DNA of 64,000 bases from CAZPMT01 sp964587655 (GCA_964587655.1 CAZPMT010000006.1:33122-97121), one strand, 5' to 3'. Numbered from the stretch's first letter, positions 34,153 to 44,100 are shown. Notes: generated by a model from the letters alone, not told the origin. Program-made: numbers and translations.

Positions 34153-35112
34153 TCAATGAGTTTTCCCGGGCGGGCGCGAACCCGGCTCGACGTGAATACG
34201 CCTTCTCCGAGCGATCAATAATCCGCCTGCCGCGGACGCAATAAGGAGAAGGTCCCCCTTGGAGCCTGTTCCAGGCATACCTGACGCCGCTGCCTTTTCG
34301 CACAACACGTAAGTACCGGAGATCGTGCTGGTCTGGCCGTTGGCAATGGCCACTGTCTGGTTCACTGGCGCAATCCAGGAACGTTTTTGAGGTCCCATAC
34401 AGTCGGACGGTTCCTGGGGCGGAATTGCCTTGAATTCCACGACATGCCCGCCGACGGCAAGCCCGGATAGTGTTACGCCGCTGTCCTGCCAAGGGCCAAC
34501 GTCTACCCGCCACTGCGCGCCGAGGCCCAATGCATCTTCCGGCTCGATGATAACGCTAAGCGAACCCGACTCGCCCTCTCCTTCGCCCTCTCCTTCACCG
34601 CCAGTTACGATAATAGACCCCGAAACGCCGAGGGCAGGAATGGCGCGACCCGCAGCGTCAGTCATAATGATTCTCTCCAAGACGAGGCTATAGACTTGTC
34701 TTGCAGGCTGGTCGGACAGGTCAAACAGGACTTCGGCAACGCTCCCCGTCGCAATGGTATTCTTGTTCATGCCGGACACGACAATCGTAGCTTTCCCAGC
34801 GGTGGCGACATGAAAGGACGCCGTCTTGCCGGCAGCAGCGGCGGCTTGCCCCGTCTGCACTTCGTTCAACGTCACATTGGACGCATCGTAGACGAGGTCG
34901 AACTGCACTCCGGACACGGCGTCCTCGCAGTCCGGTGCGAGGTTTACGGCGACGCGGACATCCTTGGCGGAAGGCGCGGCAATCACGTTTGCGACAGTTA
35001 GCGTCGCAGCCCGGGCGTCCTGGCCGAACACATAGTACCCCGCCAAGACGGCGAGCGCCACACAGCGCAACAGTTTGTAAAAGCATGACAAACTGTGGCC
35101 AAAGGGCTTCAT
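34153..35112 (-). CDS. Cohesin-like surface protein with GE linker
   Basis: 319 residues; AAGGAG lies 8 nt before the ATG at 35112. A signal peptide ends near DARAATLT. Residues ~35-165 form a cohesin-like beta sandwich (RVAVNLAPDCEDAVSGVQFDLVYDASNVTL, then GKATIVVSGMN and VAEVLFDL). A GEGEGEGEGE linker (~172-181) leads to a PEGA/Ig-like domain (WRVDVGPWQDSGVTLSGL). A hydrophobic stretch followed by ARRRR near the C-terminus suggests membrane anchoring. It is the last of four genes with cohesin- or dockerin-like modules. Palindrome copy 35070-35096 lies inside its signal-peptide codons. Confidence 0.75.
   Translation of the reverse strand: MKPFGHSLSCFYKLLRCVALAVLAGYYVFGQDARAATLTVANVIAAPSAKDVRVAVNLAPDCEDAVSGVQFDLVYDASNVTLNEVQTGQAAAAAGKTASFHVATAGKATIVVSGMNKNTIATGSVAEVLFDLSDQPARQVYSLVLERIIMTDAAGRAIPALGVSGSIIVTGGEGEGEGEGESGSLSVIIEPEDALGLGAQWRVDVGPWQDSGVTLSGLAVGGHVVEFKAIPPQEPSDCMGPQKRSWIAPVNQTVAIANGQTSTISGTYVLCEKAAASGMPGTGSKGDLLLIASAAGGLLIARRRRIHVEPGSRPPGKTH
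35070..35096. repeat. Palindromic repeat, copy 2 of 4 (ACAGTTTGTC family)
   Basis: ACAGTTTGT (35070-35078) and ACAAACTGT (35088-35096) pair over 9 bp with a slightly longer loop than the other copies. It lies within the signal-peptide codons of the cohesin-like gene. Confidence 0.75.
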
Positions 35113-35150
35113 TTGACGACTCCTTGCCTTCTTGCAGAATGTGCTGCCAG

Positions 35151-36248
35151 CTATTTCTGCCCCTTTCCGTGCAACGTGCGGCGGACGACCCCTGCGATGA
35201 AGATCATTACCACCGTGAGAAGCACCAAACAGACTACCAACTTGACAGGGTGATCGTGCAGATTCCTGTAGTTTGAGAGAAAGGGAGCCGCGGAGGAAGC
35301 GCCGCTTTCCCGGTCGGGATCAGCGGGGCGTCCAGCGGAAAGCGCTGCCACATCGAATGCCTCGCGCGGGTCGGCCGGCGCGGAGGCATCCGAAGACGAC
35401 CAGCCTCTTGACGCAGTCGACTGCGCGTCGTTGGGCGTCAGTCCCGAACCTCCCGTGGTTTCTGGCGGCGAGCCAGCAAACCCACCCGTCGAGTTACGGT
35501 TCTGATCGTTCTGCCGCGATGAGGCGGATGTCCAGAGGTTCCCACCAGGAACACGACCAAGAGTCTGGCCGGGCGCCCCCTGTCCCCGTTTCGGTTCCAA
35601 GGAAGATCCAGCCTTGTTCACGAGGAGCCTCTTGCTCACCGCATTCTCCTCCGCCGCGCCAGAACGATTGCCGGTCTTGCCAGTTTCGTCTGCACCGGTT
35701 TTGTCAGAGCTTGCGGCCTTTGCCCCCTTGTCTTCCTCAGCGGGCTTTTCCTGCGACGGGATCGAACAGGTGATTCGCCCGTTTTCTATGTAGGCGTCAA
35801 CTCCGTGGCCCGTGGGATCAGAGAGAACAGGAGAATCGAGCGCCACGGAAGCCGCATCGCCGGATTCCCGGGTAGCCCTCAGATGCACTCGCGCCACCTC
35901 TCCGTCCGCAATTCGCTCGAGGTTCATGCCCGCGACGACCACCCGTGCGCCGTCACTGAGCGCGCTGCACGCGGCTTCCTTCCGGGCATTGGCGGCGGAA
36001 GGTCCCGTGACCACATCCACAACGCTAAACCCTCGCCGCTCGAAACTCAGCCTGAACTGGAGACTGGCGACGTTTTCGTTGCTGCCGGCATGGAGCAGGA
36101 CGGGGATGCCCCAAAGGCCGTTGTCCTGCAACACGGGTTGGCCGAAACTGAGCGTGGCGGCCTCGACCGCTCCGCCCATCATAACAGTAGACAAGCACGC
36201 AACAAGAAGACATCTTGTCGGCTTCCGCAACCACGGTCGTATCGTCAC
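35151..36248 (-). CDS. Cohesin-like membrane-anchored protein
   Basis: 365 residues from a GTG at 36248 with AGGAG 10 nt upstream. A signal peptide ends near GAVEAATL. Residues ~32-160 are cohesin-like (LWGIPVLLHAGSNENVASLQFRLSF, VVVAGMNLERIADGEVARVHL). Then follows a ~160-residue Ser/Gly/Asn/Asp-rich stalk and a single C-terminal membrane helix (VKLVVCLVLLTVVMIFIAGVV) with a basic end. The architecture places a cohesin module at the cell surface on a flexible stalk. Confidence 0.75.
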   Translation of the reverse strand: MTIRPWLRKPTRCLLVACLSTVMMGGAVEAATLSFGQPVLQDNGLWGIPVLLHAGSNENVASLQFRLSFERRGFSVVDVVTGPSAANARKEAACSALSDGARVVVAGMNLERIADGEVARVHLRATRESGDAASVALDSPVLSDPTGHGVDAYIENGRITCSIPSQEKPAEEDKGAKAASSDKTGADETGKTGNRSGAAEENAVSKRLLVNKAGSSLEPKRGQGAPGQTLGRVPGGNLWTSASSRQNDQNRNSTGGFAGSPPETTGGSGLTPNDAQSTASRGWSSSDASAPADPREAFDVAALSAGRPADPDRESGASSAAPFLSNYRNLHDHPVKLVVCLVLLTVVMIFIAGVVRRTLHGKGQK

Positions 36249-36281
36249 TGTTGTTCACTCCTCTATGCATAATGAGACCCG

Positions 36282-36320
36282 CGAGGGGAGGACAGACTGA
36301 GGGTCTGAGGCCTCCCCTCG
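36282..36320. other. GC-rich hairpin between dockerin and cohesin genes
   Basis: The outer arms 36282-36291 and 36311-36320 (CGAGGGGAGG/CCTCCCCTCG) and inner arms 36293-36297 and 36303-36307 pair perfectly. There is no T-run. It could attenuate transcription or stabilise mRNA between the two genes. Confidence 0.55.
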
Positions 36321-36400
36321 GGGGCGAACTCCTCAACGGGCTCGCCTGGGGTCTCTCGTTGTGTCGTTTGCAGTATTCGGAACTAACATGCGTGGCCTGC

Positions 36401-38656
36401 TCAGGCTGCGCCGTGTGCCGGTTGTCCATCACTGGTTACTGGGGGCGGCACGGATACCTCCGTGTTCAGGGAGTCCAACGGGCCCGCGTCGCAGTAGTTG
36501 GGCACCCCGTCACCATCAGCGTCGACATCGTCAGTGTCGGGGATGCCGTCACGGTCGAGGTCTCCCACCGACACGAGGGTCGGGTCCTTGATATTGGGAA
36601 TCCCGTCCCCGTTATCGTCCTCGGCCCAATCTGGCACCCCGTTGCCGTCCGAATCCATATCATTGACGGTTCCGGGGTCGGTCATGTACGGCCAGACGCA
36701 GTCAGGGAGACCGTCTCCATCTAGATCCTCACAACCCAGAAGTCCAAAGTCCGTCAACAACCAGACGCTTCCGGCCACTGCATCCGCCGCGCTCCGCTCG
36801 GCAATATCCGATTTTCCATTGGCGTCCGCATCCTCGAGATCAGGAACGCTATACTTGGCGCACCAATCAGGCAGGACCGTAAACAGGCAATCCACGGTTG
36901 ACTGGAACATATCGGGCACGCCATTGAGGTCTGCGTCCGTCAGGTCATACTCGACGGGAGAGTCGAGCGATCCGTTGGCGTTTGCGCACGCGACGATTGC
37001 CTTGACCAGATCGACCATGGCTTCCTCGCTCAAGTAAGTGGGCAGGTCAAGTATGGGCGGGTCGGTAGGTCCCACCACCACATCGTCCTGGCTCAAGACG
37101 CCGTCGGAATTGGCATCCAGGTTCCTGAACGTGTCGTAATCCAGTTCCGGCATAAGCGTCTTGGCCTCGTCAAAGGTGACGCTGCCGTCATTGTCGGGAT
37201 CCATCGCCAGCAGGGCCATCAACGTCCGGACCGGGTCCGGCTCAGGCGTCGGACCCGGATCGGTCGGAGGCTGCAACACATGGATGTCGTCTTCGGTAAG
37301 TACACCGTCGCCATTAGCGTCAAGGCGTCCAAGCATCTCGTCGGTCAGTTCCGGCATGAGTATCTTGGCCTCGTCAAACGTGACGCTGCCGTCATTGTCG
37401 GGGTCCTTTGCCAGCAGGTCGAACAATATCGACTCCAGGTCCGACGGTGGTGCGGGATCGTCGGGAGGTTCGACTACTGGATCGTCGCCAACCGGGCCTG
37501 GATTGAGATCGGTCACGATCTCAATGCTGAACAAGGCTTCATTGGAGGCCGTGATGGTCGCTGTAACCGTGACATGCGTGATCACTTGGGCAACAGAGCT
37601 GTCTGCCGCCGGAGGAGTCACGGTAATGACCACGGACACCTGCTCCGGGTAGGACTCCGCGACGCGAATCACTGGGTCGCTCACGGCGTATCCCGCGGTC
37701 GGGAAACTGAATTCGCCTTCCAGGCACCAATCCGCGTCGGTGAGTTCCTCTTTTGTCAGTGAGCCGGTGAAACCGTAAGGGCCTTCGAGACTGTAGCCGA
37801 ATCGACCGGAGAAAGGAACCAGACGCACGACCGTCTCCGGGTCAGGATCGATGATCACTTCTCCCGATCCGGCTTCCTTTCCGTAGATGGCCCACGCCGT
37901 GTTTCGCGCCAACTGGTCAATCAGATAAGCGTATACTCTGTCAACCGTCGCTGGTACTCCCGGGATGTCTCCTATATAGACACCCACTCCCGGAGCGCTT
38001 CCCTCCCAAAATCCCGACTGGGAGAAATCGATAACATCCAGAAGGTCCACGGGAACATCCACTATGCGCTCTTCTCCGACTTGGATGGTTCCCAGGTTCC
38101 ACACCGTGCCGTCCGATATCTCGGTGACCGGCAGAGTCCCACTTCTTCTCCCCCCGATTGGGAAACGAAACACGGACACCATGGTATTCGTCTCGGCATC
38201 GAGGAGGGACATCGTCCATGCGGTCTTCGCGCGCAACGAAAGCATGAACTCGCCAGTCACGGGATCAACGGGGACTTCGACGGTGAGTCCGTCCTCCGAG
38301 ACCGCGACCAAACGGAGACCGTCCAGGCATTCGGCCTGAATCGTTCCCGTCACGGGTTGGTAGATGCCGCCGTCTTGCAGGGCCGAATTGACGAGTTGCT
38401 GCACGTCGCGGACGTCGATTGCCGCGTCTCTGTTGATGTCGGCTTCAGGCACGGGCGCCGATGCTCCCAACGCTTGACTCACTCCCGCCTGAACGTCGCG
38501 AACGTCCACGACGCCATCCAGCGTGGGATCACCCAAGAACCCTCTCATTTCTCCGATCCCCGCCGCTCCCACAGTTTGTCCTGTCTTGACAAACTGTGCG
38601 GAAAGGCTTCCTAAGACAACAAGAGCACACAGCAGAAACACTCTATTTCTTCTCAT
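36401..38656 (-). CDS. Secreted dockerin-like / EF-hand calcium-repeat protein
   Basis: 751 residues from the ATG at 38656, which has AAGGAG 7 nt upstream; a second ATG at 38671 is in frame. After the signal peptide, residues ~40-95 hold two dockerin-type repeats (DPTLDGVVDVRDVQAGVSQAL, shortened here, and DINRDAAIDVRDVQQLVNSAL). A beta-rich middle region (~105-400) follows. Then come at least two EF-hand pairs (DPDNDGSVTFDEAKILMPEL and its near copy; DANGDGVLTEDDI) and thrombospondin-type-3-like calcium loops (DLDGDGLPDCVWP, DADGDGVPNYCD). It is predicted to be secreted and calcium-bound and could dock on the cohesin proteins encoded downstream. Confidence 0.8.
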   Translation of the reverse strand: MRRNRVFLLCALVVLGSLSAQFVKTGQTVGAAGIGEMRGFLGDPTLDGVVDVRDVQAGVSQALGASAPVPEADINRDAAIDVRDVQQLVNSALQDGGIYQPVTGTIQAECLDGLRLVAVSEDGLTVEVPVDPVTGEFMLSLRAKTAWTMSLLDAETNTMVSVFRFPIGGRRSGTLPVTEISDGTVWNLGTIQVGEERIVDVPVDLLDVIDFSQSGFWEGSAPGVGVYIGDIPGVPATVDRVYAYLIDQLARNTAWAIYGKEAGSGEVIIDPDPETVVRLVPFSGRFGYSLEGPYGFTGSLTKEELTDADWCLEGEFSFPTAGYAVSDPVIRVAESYPEQVSVVITVTPPAADSSVAQVITHVTVTATITASNEALFSIEIVTDLNPGPVGDDPVVEPPDDPAPPSDLESILFDLLAKDPDNDGSVTFDEAKILMPELTDEMLGRLDANGDGVLTEDDIHVLQPPTDPGPTPEPDPVRTLMALLAMDPDNDGSVTFDEAKTLMPELDYDTFRNLDANSDGVLSQDDVVVGPTDPPILDLPTYLSEEAMVDLVKAIVACANANGSLDSPVEYDLTDADLNGVPDMFQSTVDCLFTVLPDWCAKYSVPDLEDADANGKSDIAERSAADAVAGSVWLLTDFGLLGCEDLDGDGLPDCVWPYMTDPGTVNDMDSDGNGVPDWAEDDNGDGIPNIKDPTLVSVGDLDRDGIPDTDDVDADGDGVPNYCDAGPLDSLNTEVSVPPPVTSDGQPAHGAA
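38570..38598. repeat. Palindromic repeat, copy 3 of 4 (ACAGTTTGTC family)
   Basis: Two 11-nt perfect arms (38570-38580 and 38588-38598) around a 7-nt loop, located in the codons just after the signal peptide of the dockerin/EF-hand gene, where it is read as AQFVKTGQTVG. Confidence 0.8.
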
Positions 38657-38724
38657 TGTGTTCTCCTTCAAACAGGCCGTATGCGGCCAGAATTTGCCTC
38701 GCAGGTTGATTGGAATTCATCCAA

Positions 38725-38751
38725 ACAGTTTGTCAAATCCCGACAAACTGT
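38725..38751. repeat. Palindromic repeat, copy 4 of 4 (ACAGTTTGTC family)
   Basis: Two 10-nt perfect arms (38725-38734 and 38742-38751), 7-nt loop, in the gap between the two dockerin-like genes. It is the only intergenic copy. Confidence 0.8.
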
Positions 38752-38884
38752 GTACTGGGAACTCAGCCGATCACCGGTTCCCTTTTCGCGGGAAGCTTCT
38801 CGGGGATGCGAACCACTCACGGCGCCTATTCCAGGAGAATGATGCCCCGCGCTTCAGTACAGATGCGACGAACAATGCCAAGTA

Positions 38885-39376
38885 CTAGGCGAGTACCGGA
38901 GGCGCATGAGGAGAGACACCAAATAACAACCGCGTGGTCCCAGTTGGAGGGATAAGTTCTGCAAGCGCCACGGCAGATTCCTGGCGCGGGGAGAAAGGCG
39001 TGCTGTCCGCGCCGGTCTGCGGGTGGAGGTAACCAACATCGAGGAATACGCGGTAGGGACGCGTCAATGGCAGGGTACCATTCCCGGAATCCCAAGGGGA
39101 AGGCTCATTGCTGCCGGTCTGCTCAACCATGCTTCGAGCCAGGACGAATTGGAGATCGCGAACATCGGCAGTTCCATCTCGGTTCACGTCGGCCGCTGAA
39201 GCGTCGCTCGCTCCCCGAAGTCCCGCGACAACGACCTGGACATCGCGGACGTCCACCGCGCCATCCCTGTTGGCGTCCCCCTCATCAAACGCGGAGTAGA
39301 CGTAAGGGCATACCGTGGCCACCACCAGCGCGGCGGACAAGAGGCCGGTAATTCCTCTCCTTATCGCAAGGGACAT
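38885..39376 (-). CDS. Small secreted dockerin-like protein
   Basis: 163 residues from the ATG at 39376 (AGGGAG 10 nt upstream). Signal peptide to about CPYVYSAF. Residues ~31-85 contain two dockerin-type calcium repeats: GDANRDGAVDVRDVQVVVAG and DVNRDGTADVRDLQFVLAR. Their spacing and the Asp/Asn ligands match type I dockerins. The remainder is short and without known domain. First of four consecutive minus-strand genes with dockerin or cohesin modules. Confidence 0.8.
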   Translation of the reverse strand: MSLAIRRGITGLLSAALVVATVCPYVYSAFDEGDANRDGAVDVRDVQVVVAGLRGASDASAADVNRDGTADVRDLQFVLARSMVEQTGSNEPSPWDSGNGTLPLTRPYRVFLDVGYLHPQTGADSTPFSPRQESAVALAELIPPTGTTRLLFGVSPHAPPVLA

Positions 39377-39413
39377 AAGCGTCAACTCCCTGAACACAGT
39401 ATACACTATACCG

Positions 39414-40019
39414 TCAATACGTTACAAGGAACTTATCGATATGAACAGGGCAAACGCATCTAATTGTGCTTAAGACCAGGATTACCTGATTGCGGACCTC
39501 GCCGACGTTCCTTCGTTCGCGGTAGGGACGTCGGTTACCCGACGCCCCCGCACAGATCCGTACTCGGAGCGCTACTCCATACGGCTCCTGCCTTGCGTGG
39601 ACGATCAGCCTTTGGTCTGGGTACGGGTGCTGGATTGTCACCTTGGGAATCCATGTTTCGATGAGTCGCTCGAATCGTTTCCATGTCAGCCTCCTACCTT
39701 TCCGTTGGCTGCGTCTCCTGATGGCACGCAGCCACATTCGGCAGATGTGCTTGCGGAACGCGCTTAGGTTTTCGACGGTTCCGGGCACCGCAAAGTAGGC
39801 GCAGTACCCTCGAATCACGCTGCGGACCCATTGCCCCTGTTCGGGCACCGGTCTGTGGCGGCGTTTCATCAGGGTCTCCTTGATGGCCTTGAGCGTCTTA
39901 CTACGCATGCGCTTCGCCTCCGGCTTCCGCCCGACGGTGAATTTGCCGCTCTTGCGTGTGGTGCCGCTCCAGTGCGTAAAGCCGAGGAGATCGAATGTTT
40001 CCGGTTTCCCCTCGCCCCG
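39414..40019 (-). pseudogene. C-terminal fragment of a group II intron reverse transcriptase
   Basis: From ~40019 the minus strand reads RGEGKPETFDLLGFTHW and RHRPVPEQGQWVRSVIRGYCAYFAVPG, then LRAIRRRSQRKGRRLTWKRF. This is the X/maturase end of a group II intron protein, to about VRICAG at 39546. All RT motifs upstream are missing, because the IS110 fragment begins exactly where the RT homology stops. This RT belongs to a different class from the one at 18543-18819, and no domain V is seen beyond its end. Confidence 0.8.
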
Positions 40020-40511
40020 CGGTGTGCGGGGCTGGATGTGCACAAGGAGTCCATCCAGGTACGTGTCCGGATTATGGACAACGATGGTCGCGTGGATCAG
40101 CGAACAGAGCGGTTCGGCGCGATGACGGGCGACCTTTTGCGGTTGCGGGACTGGCTGTCTGAACTGAAGGTGACTCACGTAGCGATGGAATCGACGGGGG
40201 TGTTGTGGAAACCTGTGTTTAACATCCTCGAAGACGCCTTCACCGTGTGGGTGTGTAACGCGCAGCACATCAAACAGGTCCCTGGCCGCAAGACGGATGT
40301 GAAGGATTGCCAGTGGATCGCGCAGTTGTTGCAGTGCGGACTGCTTCAGCCCAGTTTCGTGCCGCACCGTGGGTTGCGTGAGTTGCGCGACCTGACGCGG
40401 GAACGCGCGCAGATGATGGGCGAGGTCACACGGGTCAAGAACCGCATTCACAAAGTGCTCGAAGATGCCAACGTCAAGGCCAGTTGCGTGATGTCGGATG
40501 TCTTGGGGGTG
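40020..40511 (+). pseudogene. IS110 transposase, N-terminal half only
   Basis: The frame begins at RCAGLDVHKESIQV (the first six codons of the family are missing) and runs through the DEDD region (HVAMESTGVLWKPV, VCNAQHIKQVPGRKTDVKDC, REL...RVKNRIHKVLEDANV) to SDVLGV at ~40511, then changes into unrelated sequence. The C-terminal Ser-containing transposase_20 domain is missing. The first 38 nt (40019-40056) are identical to 16803-16840. Confidence 0.85.
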
Positions 40512-40581
40512 TTGCTTTCTTGGCCGGGACGGGAACTCAAGAGTCGATCATAAGGACAAATTCAAAAGGACGAAGGACAAA

Positions 40582-40935
40582 TCATCTGTTGCGCCGAGCG
40601 GAGACTATGATGGCGGACACGATCTTCATGATTTCTTCGGCCTCTTGGATAATCGGCGCCATCTTTTCTGCTGGTTGGAAATCCGATTCGGCGATGATAC
40701 GCAGCCAGTATCGCGTTTCCCGTGCCTCCTTACGCGCAATGGACATCTTCGCAATGAAATCGGCCTTGCTCTGTCATCCTTGCGCCTCTTCCACGTTCGC
40801 GCCAATGGACGTCCCCGAACGCAAGACCTGATTCATCAAAATCCGTCCGACGCGATCCTTTTCCAACGCCTTGCACAGCCGGACGATTCTCAAAGAAAAC
40901 TCGAAGGTGCGCTTCTCAATATCGCGTTCACTCAT
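40582..40935 (-). pseudogene. Four-helix-bundle (23S rRNA intervening-sequence type) protein with in-frame TGA
   Basis: From the ATG at 40935 the frame reads SERDIEKRTFEFSLRIVRLC and SGTSIGANVEEAQG, then TGA (40774-40776, codon 54), then QSKADFIAKMSIARKEARET and RYWLRIIAESDF to a stop at 40582. Both halves match the four-helix-bundle/S23-IVP family (~115-120 residues). The stop stands where relatives usually have Gly, Ala or Thr. Other genes here end with TGA, so recoding is unlikely; one substitution would explain it. Confidence 0.85.
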
Positions 40936-41152
40936 GCACCCATCTTATCCGCCCCAACTCCACGCCGCAACACATTTGTCCCTTCGCCCCCATTTTCTGT
41001 TCTTTGTCCTCTTGCTTTTGTCCTTTTGCCTTCACCCTTTGTCCTTCGTCCTTGTCATCCCGCCGCGTCCTTTCCTCCATCCCACGATGGAGAAGTACCG
41101 CGACCAAGTCGAGGAAAACTATCGCAGAACCATCCGGAAAGATGGATCTTAG
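40936..41152. other. Low-complexity pyrimidine-rich stretch
   Basis: Repeated TTTGTCCTT-like words on the plus strand (40977-41060). Similar AGGACAAA words in the opposite sense lie at 40553-40580, on the other side of the four-helix-bundle gene, so the gene may have moved together with flanking repeats. No gene. Confidence 0.4.
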
Positions 41153-44100
41153 TCAGGGTGCCTGCGATCCTGCCCTTGCCCTGACTGAATAGCAGAAATC
41201 CCCATGTGCGGCCACCTGAAGCTCCGTCAATTCAGTCTTGAGCTCCCCTTGAAGCGACCGTTTGAGCAATTCTGACACCGCCGTCGCCGCGATGCGGCGA
41301 AGCCCCACGTCGTCAGCCTTAAGGGCCATGCGCATAGAGAAAAGCAACAGTCTCCAACTTGGATCATCCAAGCTCAAGGACTCGCGCCCCACAAGAGCAT
41401 CAAAAGCCATTCGCGCGGCATCAGGGTCAGGATCGCGGGTCCCCATGATTAACGCAGACACAGCGCTAGATGGAAGGACGGCCAGTTCTCTGACTGCTGC
41501 GAATCCAAAGAGCCTCATTTCTCCGTCCTCATCGGTGAGCGCCTGTTTCAGAGCGCGTTCAAATTGCTCGCCAATTCCACCCTCTTGAAGACTGGAAAAC
41601 TTGGCAACAGCGATAAGCGCCTCCCCGCGCAATTGCTTGGGATTACCCATACTCATCTTGAAGGGATTTAGAGGGCTTTCGGCTTCTGCGTGGGTCATAC
41701 CCGTGGTCGGCTCAACAATTCGACCATGATACAAAGGTTCCAAGGCTGAGTGCACTTCATGGTAAAGGCACTGGGGAATCGCGTCAGCGAAGCTTCTTAG
41801 TGCGTTGACAAGAATACGCTTGTTGTTGATGGAGTTCTCCGGCTCCATGAGCATTTTACATAGCGCGCGAGTTAGTTCCTCCATAGCATCTGGGTTCATC
41901 TTTGTCCGATTTCCAAACAGCGCGTCGAGGTAAACTCCACTGTCAATCTGGACTACTACTTGCGGTTCATCGGGTTTAGAGAAGCTTATATGTGTTCCGT
42001 AGCTCCCGAATGCCACAGTTGGCTTGTCTCCCTTAGCAATTCGCCGTACATGCTGACTGACAATACCAGCAGCAGATCTGGCTCTCTCAGACCATAGATG
42101 CTCATCTCCGAGTTCTATCCCAATTACCGAGGCCGCCTGAAGTTTCTTCGGATCAGAAACGTTTTGTCCTGGCGGAAAGAGGGACTTCGCCATCATCTTC
42201 TGCTGCCCATCGTCAACGCGCAAGTACACATTGCAGACTAAATTGACCGCGTCAGAGTAGTCGAAGTCACTCTTCCATTCACCAACTAGTCGCAAGCAGT
42301 CCTCGGACAGTTGCGAGACGGTTTCAACGGAGGCGGATTTGACGCATACGTTCACAGCCGAGATAATATGCTTCCGTAACTGCCCCCGGTTCTTCCAGGC
42401 CGGATCTCCTTGTGCCTGCCGAATGACTTTGTCAGCTTCTTTCTCGGAGAGGCGATAGGCTATCCTCGCCAAGGCTTCCCATGCTGCAGTGGTTGTCTTA
42501 GCGAAAGGGGGAGCCAAATCCGTTCGGCACGTCCAGTCCGCAAGCCATGCAGCCACTTTGGGAAGGTCCGATTCTACGATAATGTCGCCAAGCTTTCCCA
42601 GAAGTGAAGCAGCGAAGGCCGCATGCCTGGCAAGCTTCGCGCCACGCAGCAGAATCGCTACAGTGCCCGAAACGAACTCTGGATTTCGTTTTTGAAACAG
42701 CATTTCGGCTATTCGTTCGGTCAACTTGTCAGTTTGAGCCACCATTGCATGAAAGGCTGCTTCATGAGGCAAGCCTAGAGCCAAGCATTCTTGCGCCATG
42801 CGCTCCGACGCCCACCAATAACCTCTCCAATAGCGACGCCTATATGTCCTGACTAGCTCGCTCCAGTATCTCGGAAGCGCATCGTAATGCTTGCCTTCGG
42901 ATGCGGCCTCATCCGCAACCAGAATCTCATGCGCGTCCCACAAGTCGATATTGCGTTTCCGGCGCTCATCAACGAGAGCATAGAAATCCTTCGCGGAGTC
43001 TGGGTCAAGACTGTGAGCAGCGACAACGTTTCTGTTGTCAGCGACGGCAAGGGTCAAATCGCCGCCGTCGTCTGGCAGAACGGGGTCCATCTCCGTGCAA
43101 AATACTTCCTTCGCGGCTGCCGCGTCCCCATCGAGGAAGATTATTTCGGCCTTCAGCATTAGTGCGGCAGTCTTTTCCAGACCAGAGATGGAGCGTGCAG
43201 TACTCTCTATAAGGGGAAGACAAACGCAACGCCCCTCTAACATCGCAAGGTTTCGTAGCGCAACAAGACGTTCACGCGTGTTGTGTCTAGGATCGCGAAC
43301 ATCACATAAGGCCTCTTTGGTCAAGTCACGAACTTCCTCCAAGTCTCCTCGCAAGAAACGATGTTCTGCAAGTTCCGCAGCGAGCATCTTTCGTTCATTT
43401 TCGTCGGGGCACAATCTGATTGCTTCTACATAAGCATCTACGGCTTCGTTGATACACGCAAGTGACAAAGCCCTAGCCCACACGGCAGAGAACCGACGCC
43501 TTGTTTTGTGATTCTCCGGGAGTTCCGCTGAAAGCCCTTGAATTTCGGCCAAGACGCTAACCGATTCACGCAGGAATCGGTCTTCTAGCATCATCTCGGC
43601 AAGACTCGTGCCTGTCTCTAGCCGGTCTTCAGGTTGCAGGGCAGGCGCGTACTTGTGGTACGCACTGGCCAGTAACATCCAGCCACTCCTTTTCCCTCCT
43701 GCGTTCCAAAGCTCACGAGCTTCTCTTTGGAGTTCAGCCATGAGTTGATCCACGGGCAATCCTTGTTCAGGCAGAAGCCCTATCTGGTGTATCAGCTCCC
43801 TGCATCGTTCCGATGACTCCCGTAACGCAAGAAGGTTTGTTCGTTCTCTTTCTTGCTCATCCTGACGACGCAGTGTGTTCCGCATCTCGTCAAAGACTTG
43901 GCTGGGCATTTCTTCAGCAGCGGAGTAATCTTTCTTTGGGCATTCGTATTGGATAGTGTAATGAAGGCCATACGGGTTAAGGACGTGACCGTGAATACGG
44001 ATCTCGTTTTCAATCAAAGGCATCTGTAAGCGGGGAACAACGCCCCGGTATTCCTCATAGCGGCTCAGTGGCAGGTCGAAATGGAGCGTGATCGTCTTGT

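Noticed and set aside
33629..34513. 294-codon minus-strand frame across the Y1 transposase remnant
   Set aside because: The real homology is in another minus-strand frame (33676-34150); this one is a shifted shadow.
40582..40935. TGA read as an amino acid (alternative code or selenocysteine)
   Set aside because: Other genes here, such as thiS and hdrC, end at TGA, and there is no visible SECIS-like hairpin claim I can support; a point mutation is simpler.
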